NCBI RefSeq assembly: GCF_024653915.1 | Contig: NZ_JANLGY010000013.1 | Coordinates: forward strand, 245,308-309,307 | DNA from: Sulfuricaulis sp. | Lineage (GTDB): Bacteria; Pseudomonadota; Gammaproteobacteria; Acidiferrobacterales; Sulfurifustaceae | Length of the DNA stretch: 64,000 nt | Direction of reading: 5' to 3' | Part shown: positions 35,926 through 46,007 of the stretch, one piece after another | How positions within the stretch are numbered: the stretch's first letter is position 1 | Layout: each line of letters starts with the position of its first letter | Notes under the pieces: generated by a model | Database searches by the model: none | What the model saw: only the letters and a program-made list of their open reading frames with translations | Told to the model about the DNA's origin: nothing | Position numbers and translations under genes: made by a program

Positions 35926-37827
35926 GTGTTTAAGCCCTTGCCCATGCAGCGTGCCGCCCTGTTTATGCTGAGTGACGATGCCCCGCTGGCGGCGCTGACC
36001 CTCGCCGAGCGCGGTGTTTTCAATCCCGAGACGACCCATCTCAGCGCCAACGACCTGCCCGAATTTCCCGGGGAGAGTTATCGCGAACTCTATCGCAGCG
36101 CACGCAGTCGCCTGGACAAGACTCTCGCGCATTGCAGTGCCCTGAAAGATGAATTGCCCATGCCGGCGCCGCGGCTTGTTTCCGAGCCGGAACTCGCGGC
36201 GCTGGACGAATGGCTGCGTGCCGTCTGGACCGAGTGCTCGAAGTGCCAGGAGGGGCTGCGCCACTTCGAGGAAGAGCGCAAGCACATCGATCAGCTGTTG
36301 CGAGCGATCGACAATTTTGCTGCGCTTGATATTGATCTGGGCCTGCTGGTCGGATCGAGACGTTTTATCGATGTACAAATCGGCACCGTCCCGGTCGCCC
36401 ATGTTGCCAGGCTCAGGGAAGCGCTGGGGATTGCAGATTATCTGGTGCGGCCGTTTCTGGAGATCGAGGGTCTGACCCACCTGGTGGTGGCGGGGGCCGC
36501 GGGCAAGGAAGACGAGGCGCGTGGAGTACTGCAGGCGGCCGGTTGGCGCGCCATCGAAATTCCTCTTGAATTGCGCGAGCGGCCGGACAAGGCACGACGC
36601 GATTTGCAACAGCGGCTTGACAAGGTGCTGGAAGAAACTGATTTGCAGTGCCGCGTGATTGAAAACACGCAAAAGGAATTCAATGACCGCCTGATCGAGG
36701 CGCAGCAGGTGCTGGCCATGGTTGCGCCTTACGCCGAACTCGGCGAGGCATTGCGCGCGCGCGGCGGCCTCGTGGGAATCGGTGGTTGGGTACCGCGTGT
36801 CGATGTAGCGTCGCTGCGCACCGCGCTGGAAGAACGCTTTGACAAGCGTTTCGTGCTAAGCGTGCGTGACCCGCGGCCGGAAGAACGTTTGCAGGTCCCG
36901 TCGGTGATGCGGCACGTGTGGTTTTTGCGTCCGATTGTACAGCTGGTCAAGACCTACGGTGTGCCGCGCTACGGCGAAATCGACCCGACGCTGTTGTTCG
37001 CCATCACCTTTATCGCCATGTACGGCATGATGTTTGGCGACGTGGGACACGGCTTGTCGATCGCGCTGCTTGGTTTGGCGCTGCGCAAGCGCCTGCGGCA
37101 GTTCACACGCTTCGTCGTTGCCATCGGCCTGTCCTCGGCCTCGTTTGGACTCGCCTACGGGAGCGTGTTCGGCTACGAGGAGTGGCTGCATCCCCTGTGG
37201 ATGTCACCGCTGACAGATCCGACCCGCATGTTGACGCTGGCGCTCTACTGGGGCATCGGGTTCATAGTACTGACGACCCTGCTGAACATCCGTAACCGGC
37301 TGGCTGACGGCGACTGGGAAAAGGCCTTGCTCGATCGCGGCGGACTCGCCGGGCTGCTGTTTTACCTGGGCTTGCTGTATGCCGGGTTCCGCTATGCGTC
37401 CGGGGCGGAGGTGGGCTGGCTCGAAGGGCTGGTGGTGCTGGTTCCGTACGCGGTCATTGTCGGTCATATATGGCATGAGAACGCCGTTTCCCTGGGAGAG
37501 CGGATATTGATTGTGGTCATAGAAGGCTTCGAGACGGTGGTGAAATATATTTCCAACACGCTTTCATTTTTGCGTGTCGCCGCTTTCAGCCTGAATCACG
37601 TGGCCTTGGCGATAGCGGTGTTTACCTTGGCCGGGATGCTCGACACGGCCGGCCACTGGATAACGGTGGTACTGGGAAACGTTTTTATTATCGGCTTCGA
37701 GGGGGCGATTGTCGCGATCCAGGTGTTGCGTCTTGAATACTACGAGGGCTTTTCGCGGTTCTACAGCGGCGATGGCCGAGAGTTCCGGCCATTGACGCTG
37801 GCCCTGGGAAGCCCGGGAAAGACGTAA
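35926..37827 (+). CDS. V/A-type ATPase subunit I (a-like stator membrane subunit)
   Basis: A 633-residue protein: a ~330-residue cytoplasmic coiled-coil domain, then about eight membrane helices. The conserved arginine of the ion path is seen in NTLSFLRVAAFSLNHVALA (residues ~545-563), with DVGHGLS and YGMMFGD earlier. GTG start at 35926 with a CGAGGAGG RBS. Confidence 0.93.
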   Translation: MFKPLPMQRAALFMLSDDAPLAALTLAERGVFNPETTHLSANDLPEFPGESYRELYRSARSRLDKTLAHCSALKDELPMPAPRLVSEPELAALDEWLRAVWTECSKCQEGLRHFEEERKHIDQLLRAIDNFAALDIDLGLLVGSRRFIDVQIGTVPVAHVARLREALGIADYLVRPFLEIEGLTHLVVAGAAGKEDEARGVLQAAGWRAIEIPLELRERPDKARRDLQQRLDKVLEETDLQCRVIENTQKEFNDRLIEAQQVLAMVAPYAELGEALRARGGLVGIGGWVPRVDVASLRTALEERFDKRFVLSVRDPRPEERLQVPSVMRHVWFLRPIVQLVKTYGVPRYGEIDPTLLFAITFIAMYGMMFGDVGHGLSIALLGLALRKRLRQFTRFVVAIGLSSASFGLAYGSVFGYEEWLHPLWMSPLTDPTRMLTLALYWGIGFIVLTTLLNIRNRLADGDWEKALLDRGGLAGLLFYLGLLYAGFRYASGAEVGWLEGLVVLVPYAVIVGHIWHENAVSLGERILIVVIEGFETVVKYISNTLSFLRVAAFSLNHVALAIAVFTLAGMLDTAGHWITVVLGNVFIIGFEGAIVAIQVLRLEYYEGFSRFYSGDGREFRPLTLALGSPGKT

Positions 37828-37866
37828 CGGAAGACAAAGAACGATTTCTTAAACGAGGAGCATCTT

Positions 37867-38307
37867 ATGTACTGGCTAATTGGTCTGATTACGCTGAGTG
37901 TGCTGGGGCTGATCGGTATGGGAGTGTACCTGCAGTTGTATCCGGTACCACGTCCGCGACGATGGCTGCGGGGAGTACTCGGGACGAACGTGTTCGTCTT
38001 CGTGGGCGGTCTCATTGGAATTCTTTTTCTCGGTGCACAGGACGTGCTCGCGCAGACGGGCGCGGCCGCCGGTGCGGCTGAGATCTCGACTGGCCTCGGT
38101 CTGGCGCTGATCGGCATCGGAGTTCCCACGGGGCTGGCGGCAATCGGGGCGGGTATTGCGGTCGGTCCGGTCGGTGCCGCCTCGCTCGCGATCATCGCCG
38201 AGAAACCCGAGATGTTTGGCCGGACCCTGATTTACCTGGGTCTGGCGGAAGGTATCGCGATTTACGGTTTGGTGGTCACCATCCTGCTGCTCGGAAAAAT
38301 CGGATGA
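37867..38307 (+). CDS. V/A-type ATPase proteolipid subunit K (c ring)
   Basis: A 146-residue product: a hydrophobic N-terminal part with two helices (1-60), then one c-type hairpin (EISTGLGLALIGIGVPTGLA ... YLGLAEGIAIYGLVVTILLL). The ion-carrying glutamate is in GLAEGIAIYG (~residue 125). The first hairpin helix lacks the glutamine and threonine of known Na+-binding K subunits, so H+ is the likelier ion, as in Thermus. The extra N-terminal helices may be a leader or an added domain. Confidence 0.88.
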   Translation: MYWLIGLITLSVLGLIGMGVYLQLYPVPRPRRWLRGVLGTNVFVFVGGLIGILFLGAQDVLAQTGAAAGAAEISTGLGLALIGIGVPTGLAAIGAGIAVGPVGAASLAIIAEKPEMFGRTLIYLGLAEGIAIYGLVVTILLLGKIG

Positions 38308-38672
38308 GTGTCGGCACTTTGCCAGAAGGCGCCGAAACCGCCGCGACACCCACGCGCATCATCGCGCTCGGCTCGGCGGCGCTGACCGAGGGTTTCAGCC
38401 TGATCGGTGTCGAAACACTGCCAGACGCGACGGCGGAACAACTGGAGAACCTGCTCGCCGACATCATCAGACACAAGCAGAAAGCCCTGGTGTTTCTGGA
38501 GCACAATCTGGCGCGCAGCCAGGGGCCCTGGCTACGGCATGTGCGCGAAGAGGGGGGGCGCGTCGTGATCGCAGAAGTGCCACCGTTGCATTCGCCCGAA
38601 GAGTATCACCCACAGGTGGAGGATGTAGTGCGTGCGATTCTTGGCGCACAGGCCCTGGAGCTGAAGTCATGA
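38304..38672 (+). CDS. V/A-type ATPase subunit F
   Basis: A 122-residue Rossmann-like small subunit: IIALGSAALTEGFSLIGVET, then LVFLEHNLAR and a C-terminal helix. It binds subunit D in the central shaft. ATGA overlap with K and E genes. Confidence 0.82.
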   Translation: MSVGTLPEGAETAATPTRIIALGSAALTEGFSLIGVETLPDATAEQLENLLADIIRHKQKALVFLEHNLARSQGPWLRHVREEGGRVVIAEVPPLHSPEEYHPQVEDVVRAILGAQALELKS

Positions 38673-39319
38673 ACAAGCAGGCACAGATCAATGAACTCGA
38701 GGCTGCGCTGATCGCGCGCGCCAAGGCGCTCGCGGATGAGCATCTCGCGAATGCCGGACGTGCGCGCGATCAGGTGCTGGCGGATGCGAACGAACGCCAG
38801 CACCTGCGCGAGGAACGCGAAATTCTCGCTGCCAAGGCCACCGCCGAACGCACCTTCCGCCAGCGCCAGCAGGCCGCCGAAATCAAGCAACAGGAGGAAA
38901 TCGACCGTCTGCGCTGGAATCTGGTGCAGAACGTGATGAGTCGACTAACTGCGGAACTCGAGCGGCTTGGCAACGACGAGAAAAACTATCTGCCGTTGCT
39001 GCGTAAGTTGCTGGCGCAGTCGGCCGGCGTGTTCGAAGAGAAGGATCTCGTGGCCGAGCTGAATGCGCGCGATCACGCGCGCCTGTCTGGGGATTGGGAG
39101 AGTTTTTGCCGCGACGCCGGGGTGAAGCAGCGAATCACGCTAGCGCCCGACCCGGTGGTAAGCCTCGGGGGTGTACGAGTGCGCAACGCCAGCGACACCA
39201 TTCGCGTGGACAACAGTTTTGAGGGGCGCCAGGAGCGTTTGCAGGAGGCACTGCATCAGGTGGTGATGGAGCGTCTGTTCGCCTCAACCGCACCTATAGG
39301 AGCAATCATCGGTGGATAA
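38669..39319 (+). CDS. V/A-type ATPase peripheral-stalk subunit E
   Basis: A 216-residue protein with a long N-terminal coiled coil (residues 1-95) and a globular C-terminal domain (LAPDPVVSLGGVRVRNAS, DNSFEGRQERLQE) typical of subunit E. It forms the stator with G/H. Overlaps subunit A gene by 8 bases. Confidence 0.85.
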   Translation: MNKQAQINELEAALIARAKALADEHLANAGRARDQVLADANERQHLREEREILAAKATAERTFRQRQQAAEIKQQEEIDRLRWNLVQNVMSRLTAELERLGNDEKNYLPLLRKLLAQSAGVFEEKDLVAELNARDHARLSGDWESFCRDAGVKQRITLAPDPVVSLGGVRVRNASDTIRVDNSFEGRQERLQEALHQVVMERLFASTAPIGAIIGG

Positions 39320-41108
39320 GCGCGTGACGGGAAAAATTGTCGAAATCAACGGACCGATCGTGACCGTCCGCCTGCCGCGGGTATTGAACGGCGAGCAGGT
39401 GCGCATCGGCAAGCTCGGGCTGGTCGGCGAGGTCATCGGACGCGACGGTGATCAGGCGGTGGTGCAGGTGTACGAATCGACCGAGTCCGTGTGCCCTGGC
39501 GAAGACGCCGTGCCGCTCGGTCATCCGCTCTCGGTCGAGCTCGGGCCGGGACTGCTGGGTAATATTTTCGACGGCGTGCAACGGCCGCTTGAGGCCATCC
39601 GCGAACTGAGTGGCGATCAGATTGCACGTGGCCTCAATGTCATGCCGCTCGACCGCACCCGTACCTGGGCCTTCGAGCCTTCCAAGGAACTCGTGCGCGG
39701 CAAGCCGGTTGCTGCCGGTGCAGTGCTCGGCACCGTGCAGGAGACCAAGACCATCCAGCACCGCGTGCTGGTGCCGCCGGACGTCGAAGGTGAGCTGGTG
39801 GAACTGGCGAGTGCGGGCGAGTACACCGTGGAACAAGTGATCGCGCGAGTGAAAACCATGGACGGCGTGACGCGCGAACTCAAGCTGTATCATCGCTGGC
39901 CGGTGCGCCAGCCTCGCCCCTACCGGCGTCGCGATCATGCCGCCGAGCCGCTCATTACGGGTCAGCGCATCCTCGACACATTTTTTCCTCTGCTCAAGGG
40001 CGGCAAGGCCGCGGTGCCCGGTCCGTTTGGCGCTGGCAAGACCGTGGTGCAACAGCAGATTGCGCGCTGGTCGAACGCCGAGATCGTGATCTACGTCGGT
40101 TGCGGCGAGCGCGGCAACGAGCTGGTCGAAATTCTCGAAACCTTTCCCGAACTGACCGATCCCTACACCGGGCGGTTGCTCATGGAGCGCACGCTGCTGG
40201 TGGCGAACACTTCGAACATGCCGGTGGTGGCGCGCGAGGCCTCGATCTACGTTGGCGTGACATTGGCCGAATATTATCGTGACCAGGGTTATGACGTGGT
40301 GATGGTGGCGGATTCCACCAGCCGTTGGGCTGAAGCACTGCGCGAGGTTTCCGGTCGCCTCGGTCAAATGCCGGTGGAGGAAGGCTATCCGGCCTATCTT
40401 GCCTCGCGTCTTGCCGCGTTTTACGAACGCGCCGGTCGCGTTGAAACCCTCTCTGGCAAGCATGGTTCGGTCAGCCTGATCGGCGCGGTCTCGCCGCCGG
40501 GCGGCGATTTCTCCGAGCCGGTCACCAGTCATACCAAGGAAATCGTGCAGACGTTCTGGGCACTGTCCAAGCAGCTGGCGGACGCGCGCCACTATCCCTC
40601 GGTCGACTGGACTGACAGCTTTTCGGGCTACGTCAATGCCTCTGCCAAATGGTGGCACGCAAACGTTGATCCACGCTGGAGCGAACGCCGTTCCGAGGCG
40701 ATGGGGTTGCTGGCGCAGGCCGATGAACTCGCACGCATCGTGAATCTGGTAGGTCCGGAAGCGCTGTCACCGGCGCAGCGCTGGGCGCTCGAGGGCGCGT
40801 CGCTGGTAAAGGAAGGCGTGCTGCAACAGAGCGCGCTCGATGAGATAGACAGTTTCTGCTCGCCGCAGAAGCAATTTCTGCTTCTGGATCTGGTACTGGA
40901 TATCTATCACCAGGGCCAGGAACTGCTCGGCATCGGCGTGCCGGTGCAGCAATTGCTCGGCTTGCCGATTCTGGCGCGCGCGCGCCGGGTCAAATCTTCC
41001 TATACCAGCAAGCAAATGGACGAGCTCAAGGGCGTTCGCAGCGAGATTCATGAAGCCTTCGCGGGGCTTCAAACCGAATATGGCAAGCCGGTGGAGAAAG
41101 TGAAATGA
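39312..41108 (+). CDS. V/A-type ATPase catalytic subunit A
   Basis: A 598-residue ATPase with Walker [14 protein letters not shown] (residues ~237-249), Walker [15 protein letters not shown], the catalytic GERGNE glutamate and the V-type non-homologous insert (~residues 110-200). It hydrolyses or makes ATP in the cytoplasmic head. GTG start at 39312. Confidence 0.96.
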   Translation: MDKRVTGKIVEINGPIVTVRLPRVLNGEQVRIGKLGLVGEVIGRDGDQAVVQVYESTESVCPGEDAVPLGHPLSVELGPGLLGNIFDGVQRPLEAIRELSGDQIARGLNVMPLDRTRTWAFEPSKELVRGKPVAAGAVLGTVQETKTIQHRVLVPPDVEGELVELASAGEYTVEQVIARVKTMDGVTRELKLYHRWPVRQPRPYRRRDHAAEPLITGQRILDTFFPLLKGGKAAVPGPFGAGKTVVQQQIARWSNAEIVIYVGCGERGNELVEILETFPELTDPYTGRLLMERTLLVANTSNMPVVAREASIYVGVTLAEYYRDQGYDVVMVADSTSRWAEALREVSGRLGQMPVEEGYPAYLASRLAAFYERAGRVETLSGKHGSVSLIGAVSPPGGDFSEPVTSHTKEIVQTFWALSKQLADARHYPSVDWTDSFSGYVNASAKWWHANVDPRWSERRSEAMGLLAQADELARIVNLVGPEALSPAQRWALEGASLVKEGVLQQSALDEIDSFCSPQKQFLLLDLVLDIYHQGQELLGIGVPVQQLLGLPILARARRVKSSYTSKQMDELKGVRSEIHEAFAGLQTEYGKPVEKVK

Positions 41109-42502
41109 AAGAGAAGGAATATCGCATGAGTTCCGCCGCGCGCGGCGGCCTGCTGTACCTGCGGGGTGTGCCGGGCGTGGCGCTCGGCGACCGCGTGGTG
41201 GTGCGCGATCATCGCGGGCGCAAGCGCAACGGCCAGGTGATTCGCACCTCGGACGAGGTGGTGCTGGTGCAGGTGTTTGAGGGCACCGATGACCTTGATC
41301 TCGAACGCACCTGGACGCGGTTTCTGGAAGAGCCGTTCGAAATCCCGCTGTCGCGCGATCTGCTGGGACGCATTTTCAACGGTATCGGCGCACCGCGCGA
41401 CGGACGCCCGCCTCTGGTGTCAAGTCTGAAGCGCAATGTTAACGGCGCCCCCATGAATCCGGCGGCACGCGCCTATCCGCGCGAGTTTATCCAGACCGGC
41501 ATTTCGACTATCGACGGCCTCAACTCGCTGGTGCGCGGACAGAAACTTCCGATCTTTTCGGGTTCCGGCCTGCCGCACAACCGGCTGGCGGCGCAGATCG
41601 TGCGTCAGGCCAAGCTTATCGGCGAGGACTCCCGCTTTGCCGTAGTGTTTGCTGCCATGGGCGTGTCCTATGCCGACGCGCGTTTCTTTGAAGAGGATTT
41701 CGAATCGAGCGGCGTGCTCGGCAATGTGGTGATGTTCACCAACCTGGCCGATGACCCGCCGATTGAACGCCTGATCCTTCCACGCACGGCGCTGACGGCG
41801 GCTGAGTACATGGCCTACGATCTCGACTTGCACGTGCTGGTGGTGATTACCGACATGACGAACTATGCCGAGGCGCTGCGCGAAGTGGCTACCGCCAAGG
41901 GCGATGTACCGTCGCGCAAGGGTTATCCGGGTTATCTCTATTCTGACCTGGCCGAGATTTACGAGCGCGCCGGGCGCGTCAAGGACCGCCGCGGCTCCAT
42001 CACCATGGTGCCGGTTCTGTCGATGCCGAGCGACGACATTACGCATCCGATTCCGGACTTGACCGGTTACATCACCGAAGGTCAGATTGTGCTGTCGCGC
42101 GAGCTGCACATGCAGGGTGTTTACCCCCCGGTAAACGTGCCGCCGTCACTGTCGCGCCTGATGAAGGATGGCATCGGCAAGGACGACACGCGCGAGGATC
42201 ACCCACGCGTATCGAGCCAGTTGTACGCCGCCTATGCCCGCGCGCTCGAAGTGCGCAATCTGGCCTCGATCATCGGCGCCGAGGAACTCGGCGAGACCGA
42301 CCGCCAATACCTGGAATTTGCCAAGGCTTTCGAGGAACGCTTCGTCGGCCAGCAAGAGGACGAGGATCGTTCCATCATCGAGACGCTTACCATCGCCTGG
42401 CAGTTACTGTCGCTGCTGCCGCCCGAGGCGCTGACACGTGTGCGTGAGGCCGATCTCGCCAAGTATCACCACTATGAAAAAACGGCGGCAAAAGTGGCAT
42501 GA
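41105..42502 (+). CDS. V/A-type ATPase regulatory subunit B
   Basis: A 465-residue paralogue of subunit A with a degenerate P-loop (FSGSGLPHNRLAAQ) and the VYPPVNVPPSLSRLMKDG segment unique to B subunits. It alternates with A in the hexamer. ATG 41105 (ATGA overlap) or ATG 41126 (MSSAARGG) could start it. Confidence 0.95.
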   Translation: MKEKEYRMSSAARGGLLYLRGVPGVALGDRVVVRDHRGRKRNGQVIRTSDEVVLVQVFEGTDDLDLERTWTRFLEEPFEIPLSRDLLGRIFNGIGAPRDGRPPLVSSLKRNVNGAPMNPAARAYPREFIQTGISTIDGLNSLVRGQKLPIFSGSGLPHNRLAAQIVRQAKLIGEDSRFAVVFAAMGVSYADARFFEEDFESSGVLGNVVMFTNLADDPPIERLILPRTALTAAEYMAYDLDLHVLVVITDMTNYAEALREVATAKGDVPSRKGYPGYLYSDLAEIYERAGRVKDRRGSITMVPVLSMPSDDITHPIPDLTGYITEGQIVLSRELHMQGVYPPVNVPPSLSRLMKDGIGKDDTREDHPRVSSQLYAAYARALEVRNLASIIGAEELGETDRQYLEFAKAFEERFVGQQEDEDRSIIETLTIAWQLLSLLPPEALTRVREADLAKYHHYEKTAAKVA

Positions 42503-43122
42503 GAGACCGGCTCAAGATTCCGCCGACCAAAAGCGCGCTGCTCGGACTACGTCGTCAAGTCAAGTTTCTCGAGCAGGGCCACGCCATGCTCGAACGCAAG
42601 CGTGAGTTGTTGACGCGTCTGGTTTATGAGCGTCTCGACCAGTATCGGAAACTGCGTGCCGAGGTGCGTGACGGACTCAAGCAGGCCTATCGCTGGCTGT
42701 CGTTGGCGCACATGCGTATGGGCAGCCAGATGTTGCGTCAGTCGGCACTGGGACTGCGGCCTGCCATTGATCTCAATATCCTCCCGCGCTCAAGCATTGG
42801 TGTGGAATACCCTTCGGTGGAAGCTACGCTGTTGCCGCTGCAGCCGGTGGGCCTGATGTGGACCGATGCCAGTTTTGACGAGACACGGACACGGTTCGCC
42901 CAGATGGCGGTGATGCTGGCGCGCCTGGGCGAGGCCGAGACGGCGCTGTGGCGCCTGCTTGACGAGCAGCGCAAGACCCAGAAGCGCGTCAACGCCCTCA
43001 AGTACAACGTCATTCCACGCTACCGCGCCACCATTCGTTTCATCCAGTCCGCGCTCGAAGAAGAAGAGCGCAACACGCTCTTCCAGATCAAGGTGTTGCG
43101 GGAAAAGGGGATAGGTGTCTGA
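42499..43122 (+). CDS. V/A-type ATPase central-shaft subunit D
   Basis: A 207-residue protein with long antiparallel helices: PPTKSALLGLRRQVKFLEQG at the N-terminus and RVNALKYNVIPRYRATIRFI near the C-terminus, the diagnostic NALE/NALKYNVIP segment. It is the rotor shaft. Last gene of the operon. Confidence 0.93.
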   Translation: MRDRLKIPPTKSALLGLRRQVKFLEQGHAMLERKRELLTRLVYERLDQYRKLRAEVRDGLKQAYRWLSLAHMRMGSQMLRQSALGLRPAIDLNILPRSSIGVEYPSVEATLLPLQPVGLMWTDASFDETRTRFAQMAVMLARLGEAETALWRLLDEQRKTQKRVNALKYNVIPRYRATIRFIQSALEEEERNTLFQIKVLREKGIGV

Positions 43123-43152
43123 AACTCGAATAACCAGACGCGCTTTAATTAA

Positions 43153-43166
43153 TTGACACAAATCAT
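43153..43166 (+). promoter_or_regulatory. Weak FNR-like site upstream of cytochrome lipoprotein
   Basis: TTGACACAAATCAT matches the FNR consensus at 8 of 10 positions and lies 65 bases before the ATG. Too degenerate to be certain. Confidence 0.3.
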
Positions 43167-43230
43167 TTCTTTTCGATTATGGAAATGTGTAAATAATGAA
43201 TGTAATCGAATACCAAGCGGGAGGTGAGTC

Positions 43231-43602
43231 ATGTTACGCAAGACTGTAACAGTAGCCGTTCTGGCGGCGTTACTTGCTTTGGGCGTTGGCTGTACCCGTG
43301 AAATCAGCTTTAAGCAGGACGTTTTTCCCATCCTGACAGAGAATTGCCTGTCCTGCCACAAGCCCGGCGGCGAGGGTTACACTGCCAGTGGTTTCAGCGT
43401 GGAGAGCTATGAGTCCGTCATGAAGGGCACCAAGCTTGGTCCTGTTGTGACCGCCGGCTCGCATGTCGGCAGCACTTTGGTCCTGCTGATCGAACGCAAG
43501 GGGCATCCCAGCATCAACATGCCAAAAGACAAGCCACCTCTGCCCGAAGGAAAAATTGATACCATCCGCAAGTGGATCGATCAGGGTGCCAAAAACAACT
43601 GA
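43231..43602 (+). CDS. Lipoprotein c-type cytochrome (planctomycete-cytochrome-like)
   Basis: A 123-residue exported protein with a lipobox (LLALGVGC, Cys ~21) and one haem site ENCLSCHKPGG (~residues 37-47). The pattern 'SFKQDVFPILTENCLSCH ... GFSVESYESVMKG' resembles the PSCyt1-type cytochrome domain; NMPKDKPPL supplies a possible distal methionine. Probably membrane-anchored in the periplasm. Start ATG 43231 with GGGAGGTGAG. Confidence 0.85.
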   Translation: MLRKTVTVAVLAALLALGVGCTREISFKQDVFPILTENCLSCHKPGGEGYTASGFSVESYESVMKGTKLGPVVTAGSHVGSTLVLLIERKGHPSINMPKDKPPLPEGKIDTIRKWIDQGAKNN

Positions 43603-43619
43603 AGACCGGGACGGAAGGA

Positions 43620-44204
43620 TTGAAGCGCCGTTGTGTCTGGGCCGCTGACGCCAGTCCGCTTTATCAGAGGTATCACGATAAAGAGTGGGGCGTAGCGATT
43701 CAGAATGATCGCAAGCTTTTTGAGTTCCTGATCCTGGAAGGCGCCCAAGCGGGGTTGAGCTGGTCAACGATTCTCAACAAGCGCGCGAATTACCGCCGTG
43801 CCTACGGAAATTTCGATGCGCGCAAGATCGCACGCTACAATGCCACTAAAGTCCGGCAACTGTTGAAAAACCCGGGAATTGTGCGCAATCGTCTCAAAGT
43901 CCGGGCCTCTATCCTGAATGCCCGGGCATTTCTTCAGGTTCAAAAAGAATTTGGCAGTTTCAACCGGTATATCTGGCAATTCGTCGGCGGGAAACCCGTA
44001 CAGAACAAACGCCGGCGGTTCAAGGATATTCCGGCACAAACGGAAGTATCGGATGCCATGAGCAAGGATTTAAAGGAGCGTGGGTTCAAATTCGTCGGCT
44101 CGACGATTTGCTATGCCTTTATGCAGGCCGTGGGGATGGTGAACGACCACACCGTGGATTGTTTCAGGCATCGCCAGGTTTCAGTGAGACGCCGGCGTGG
44201 CTGA
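43620..44204 (+). CDS. tag: DNA-3-methyladenine glycosylase I (Tag)
   Basis: A ~194-residue base-excision enzyme that removes 3-methyladenine. The zinc-site residues are present: Cys in KRRCVWA and His in YRYH-type segment QRYHDKEWG at the N-terminus, with NDHTVDCFRH at the C-terminus. TTG 43620 aligns with the family's usual MxRC start; an in-frame GTG at 43572 would overlap the previous gene by 31 bases. Confidence 0.93.
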   Translation: MKRRCVWAADASPLYQRYHDKEWGVAIQNDRKLFEFLILEGAQAGLSWSTILNKRANYRRAYGNFDARKIARYNATKVRQLLKNPGIVRNRLKVRASILNARAFLQVQKEFGSFNRYIWQFVGGKPVQNKRRRFKDIPAQTEVSDAMSKDLKERGFKFVGSTICYAFMQAVGMVNDHTVDCFRHRQVSVRRRRG

Positions 44205-44688
44205 TCGGCATAAATTACATTTCTTCCTGTCAGCGTGGATCATCATTCTGACTATCCTGCTTTCCACTGCAGCGTGCTCGCCCGGAAAGGACAGTCCCGA
44301 GACGCAGGTACGTGCGCTGATCGCGCAGGCCGAATCGGCGGCAGAGAAGAAAGACTCGGGCACCCTGCGCCGGTATGTCTCAGAAAAATATACCGACAGC
44401 CAGGGTCAGGATAAGAAAGCCATTGAGGCGATACTGCGTTATTATTTTCTGCGCAATGAGACGATTTACCTGTTCACCCGCGTCCAGCAGATCAGCTTCC
44501 CTCAACCGGACATGGCCCATGCTCTCGTGATGGTGGCGATGGCCGGTCAGCCGATTTCCGCGGTCGAGGAACTTGAGCGAGTTCGTGCCGATTTGCATCG
44601 ATTTGAAATTACCTGGATGCGCGAGAATGGAGAGTGGAGGGTGACCCGCGCGGAGTGGCGACGCGCGGAGTTCGCTGATTTTCTCTAA
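44197..44688 (+). CDS. Small lipoprotein of unknown function
   Basis: A 163-residue protein: signal anchor ILTILLSTAAC with a lipobox cysteine (~residue 27), then a helical/beta domain with ALIAQAESAAEKKD and FEITWMRENGEWRVTRAEW, a pattern like NTF2-fold (SnoaL-type) proteins. The fold assignment is a guess from pattern. GTG start overlaps tag by 8 bases. Confidence 0.6.
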   Translation: MADRHKLHFFLSAWIIILTILLSTAACSPGKDSPETQVRALIAQAESAAEKKDSGTLRRYVSEKYTDSQGQDKKAIEAILRYYFLRNETIYLFTRVQQISFPQPDMAHALVMVAMAGQPISAVEELERVRADLHRFEITWMRENGEWRVTRAEWRRAEFADFL

Positions 44689-44714
44689 AGGGCGCTCTAA
44701 CAAAAAGAAAAAGT

Positions 44715-44820
44715 TAGACAGGATTCACAGGATTAAAAAAACAGGATTAGCAGGATTTCTTATATCTATAAAATCTTTAATCCTGTAAATCCTGAAAAAT
44801 CCTGTTAATCCTGTCTATTT
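44715..44820. repeat. Intergenic inverted repeat, 'CAGGATT' family, copy 3
   Basis: GACAGGATTCACAGGATTA and two further units face AATCCTGTAAATCCTGAAAAATCCTGTTAATCCTGTC. It fills the gap before the group 3b-like hydrogenase operon, so that operon's promoter must lie within or outside the element. Confidence 0.85.
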
Positions 44821-44900
44821 AATTTTGGAGAAATTCCTAAGACGCCCAGGGGGAGATGTGGTCTAATGAATTCGACTACACCGGGCCAATAGAGGCGAAC

Positions 44901-46007
44901 ATGGAGACAGGATTTCTCCCACGCGCCAGGTTTCAGGCACTGCTGGATACACTGCATCAGGCCGGTTACCGATGCGTTGGGCCGCAGGTGCGGGATGGTG
45001 CGATTGTTTACGATACGCTCGGCAAGATTGAAGTTTTGCCGCGAGGTATCCGCGATCAACAGGCCCCCGGCCGGTACCGGCTGGAAGATACGGCGAGCCC
45101 ACGGTATTTCAGCTGGGCTAACGGCCCGCAGGCGCTGAAACCGAATCTGTTCACTCCGCACGAGGCGCTGTGGCGCTCCGAACGCTCAACGGCTGGCGCC
45201 ATCCGTTTTGTCGATATCCAACCACCCGCCGATTTGATTGCCGTTATCGGCGTGCGTGCCTGTGATCTGGCCGCGCTGCGCCTGCAGGACCGGCACTTTC
45301 TGGAAGGTGCGTTTGTCGATCCTTATTATGCCGCCCGGCGTAAAAATGTTTTTCTGGTCGCCGTGCATTGCACACATCCGGCGGAAACCTGTTTCTGCGT
45401 GTCCACCGGCGACGGCCCGCATGCCACACAGGGTTTCGATCTTGCCCTGGGCGAGCTGGACGATGGCTATCTGGTGCAGGCCGGTAGTGACAAGGGAAAT
45501 ACGATCGCGGCGAAGCTTCCGCTTGTCCCGGCGACGGACGCGCATCGGCAGACCGCCAATCAGGAAATGCAGGAAGCGGCCCGACAGCAAACCCGAAGCC
45601 TGCCCACACGCAACCTGCGGGATGCGCTATTCGCCAATCTCGAGCACCCTCGCTGGGAGAACGTGGCGGAACGCTGCCTGTCCTGTGGCAACTGCACCTC
45701 GGTTTGCCCTACCTGTTTTTGCCATAGTGAGACGGACGAAACGGCGCTGGATGGAAAGCAAAGTTTGCATGTGCGCCAGTGGGATTCCTGTTTTACTCAG
45801 GGACACAGCTACATTCACGGCATGACCATCCGCGCCGATACACGCACGCGTTATCGACAGTGGCTGACGCATAAACTTGGCAGTTGGCACGACCAGTACG
45901 GACGCAGCGGTTGCGTGGGTTGCGGGCGGTGCATCGCCTGGTGTCCGGTGGGAATCGATATCACGGAAGAGGCGCGTGAAATCTGTCAGGGAGGCGGACA
46001 TGACTAA
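44901..46007 (+). CDS. hydB: Sulfhydrogenase-type beta subunit (4Fe-4S dicluster protein, HydB/HyhB)
   Basis: About 368 residues. Two cluster motifs, [14 protein letters not shown] (~residues 256-269) and [14 protein letters not shown] (~335-348), follow a ~240-residue domain typical of the group 3b beta subunit ([22 protein letters not shown]). It shuttles electrons between the hydrogenase dimer and the flavin subunit. ATG 44901 has AGAGG six bases upstream; ATG 44856 abuts a GGGGGAG and is less likely. Confidence 0.92.
   Translation: METGFLPRARFQALLDTLHQAGYRCVGPQVRDGAIVYDTLGKIEVLPRGIRDQQAPGRYRLEDTASPRYFSWANGPQALKPNLFTPHEALWRSERSTAGAIRFVDIQPPADLIAVIGVRACDLAALRLQDRHFLEGAFVDPYYAARRKNVFLVAVHCTHPAETCFCVSTGDGPHATQGFDLALGELDDGYLVQAGSDKGNTIAAKLPLVPATDAHRQTANQEMQEAARQQTRSLPTRNLRDALFANLEHPRWENVAERCLSCGNCTSVCPTCFCHSETDETALDGKQSLHVRQWDSCFTQGHSYIHGMTIRADTRTRYRQWLTHKLGSWHDQYGRSGCVGCGRCIAWCPVGIDITEEAREICQGGGHD

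Noticed and set aside
39306..40658. Long open frame (450 codons) opposite the V-ATPase subunit A gene
   Set aside because: It is the GC-rich shadow of a well-identified gene; no RBS, no family resemblance, His/Arg-rich composition typical of antisense frames.
43572..43619. GTG 43572 as start of tag
   Set aside because: It would overlap the cytochrome gene by 31 bases and add residues ahead of the conserved zinc cysteine not found in the family; TTG 43620 fits better, though neither has an ideal RBS.
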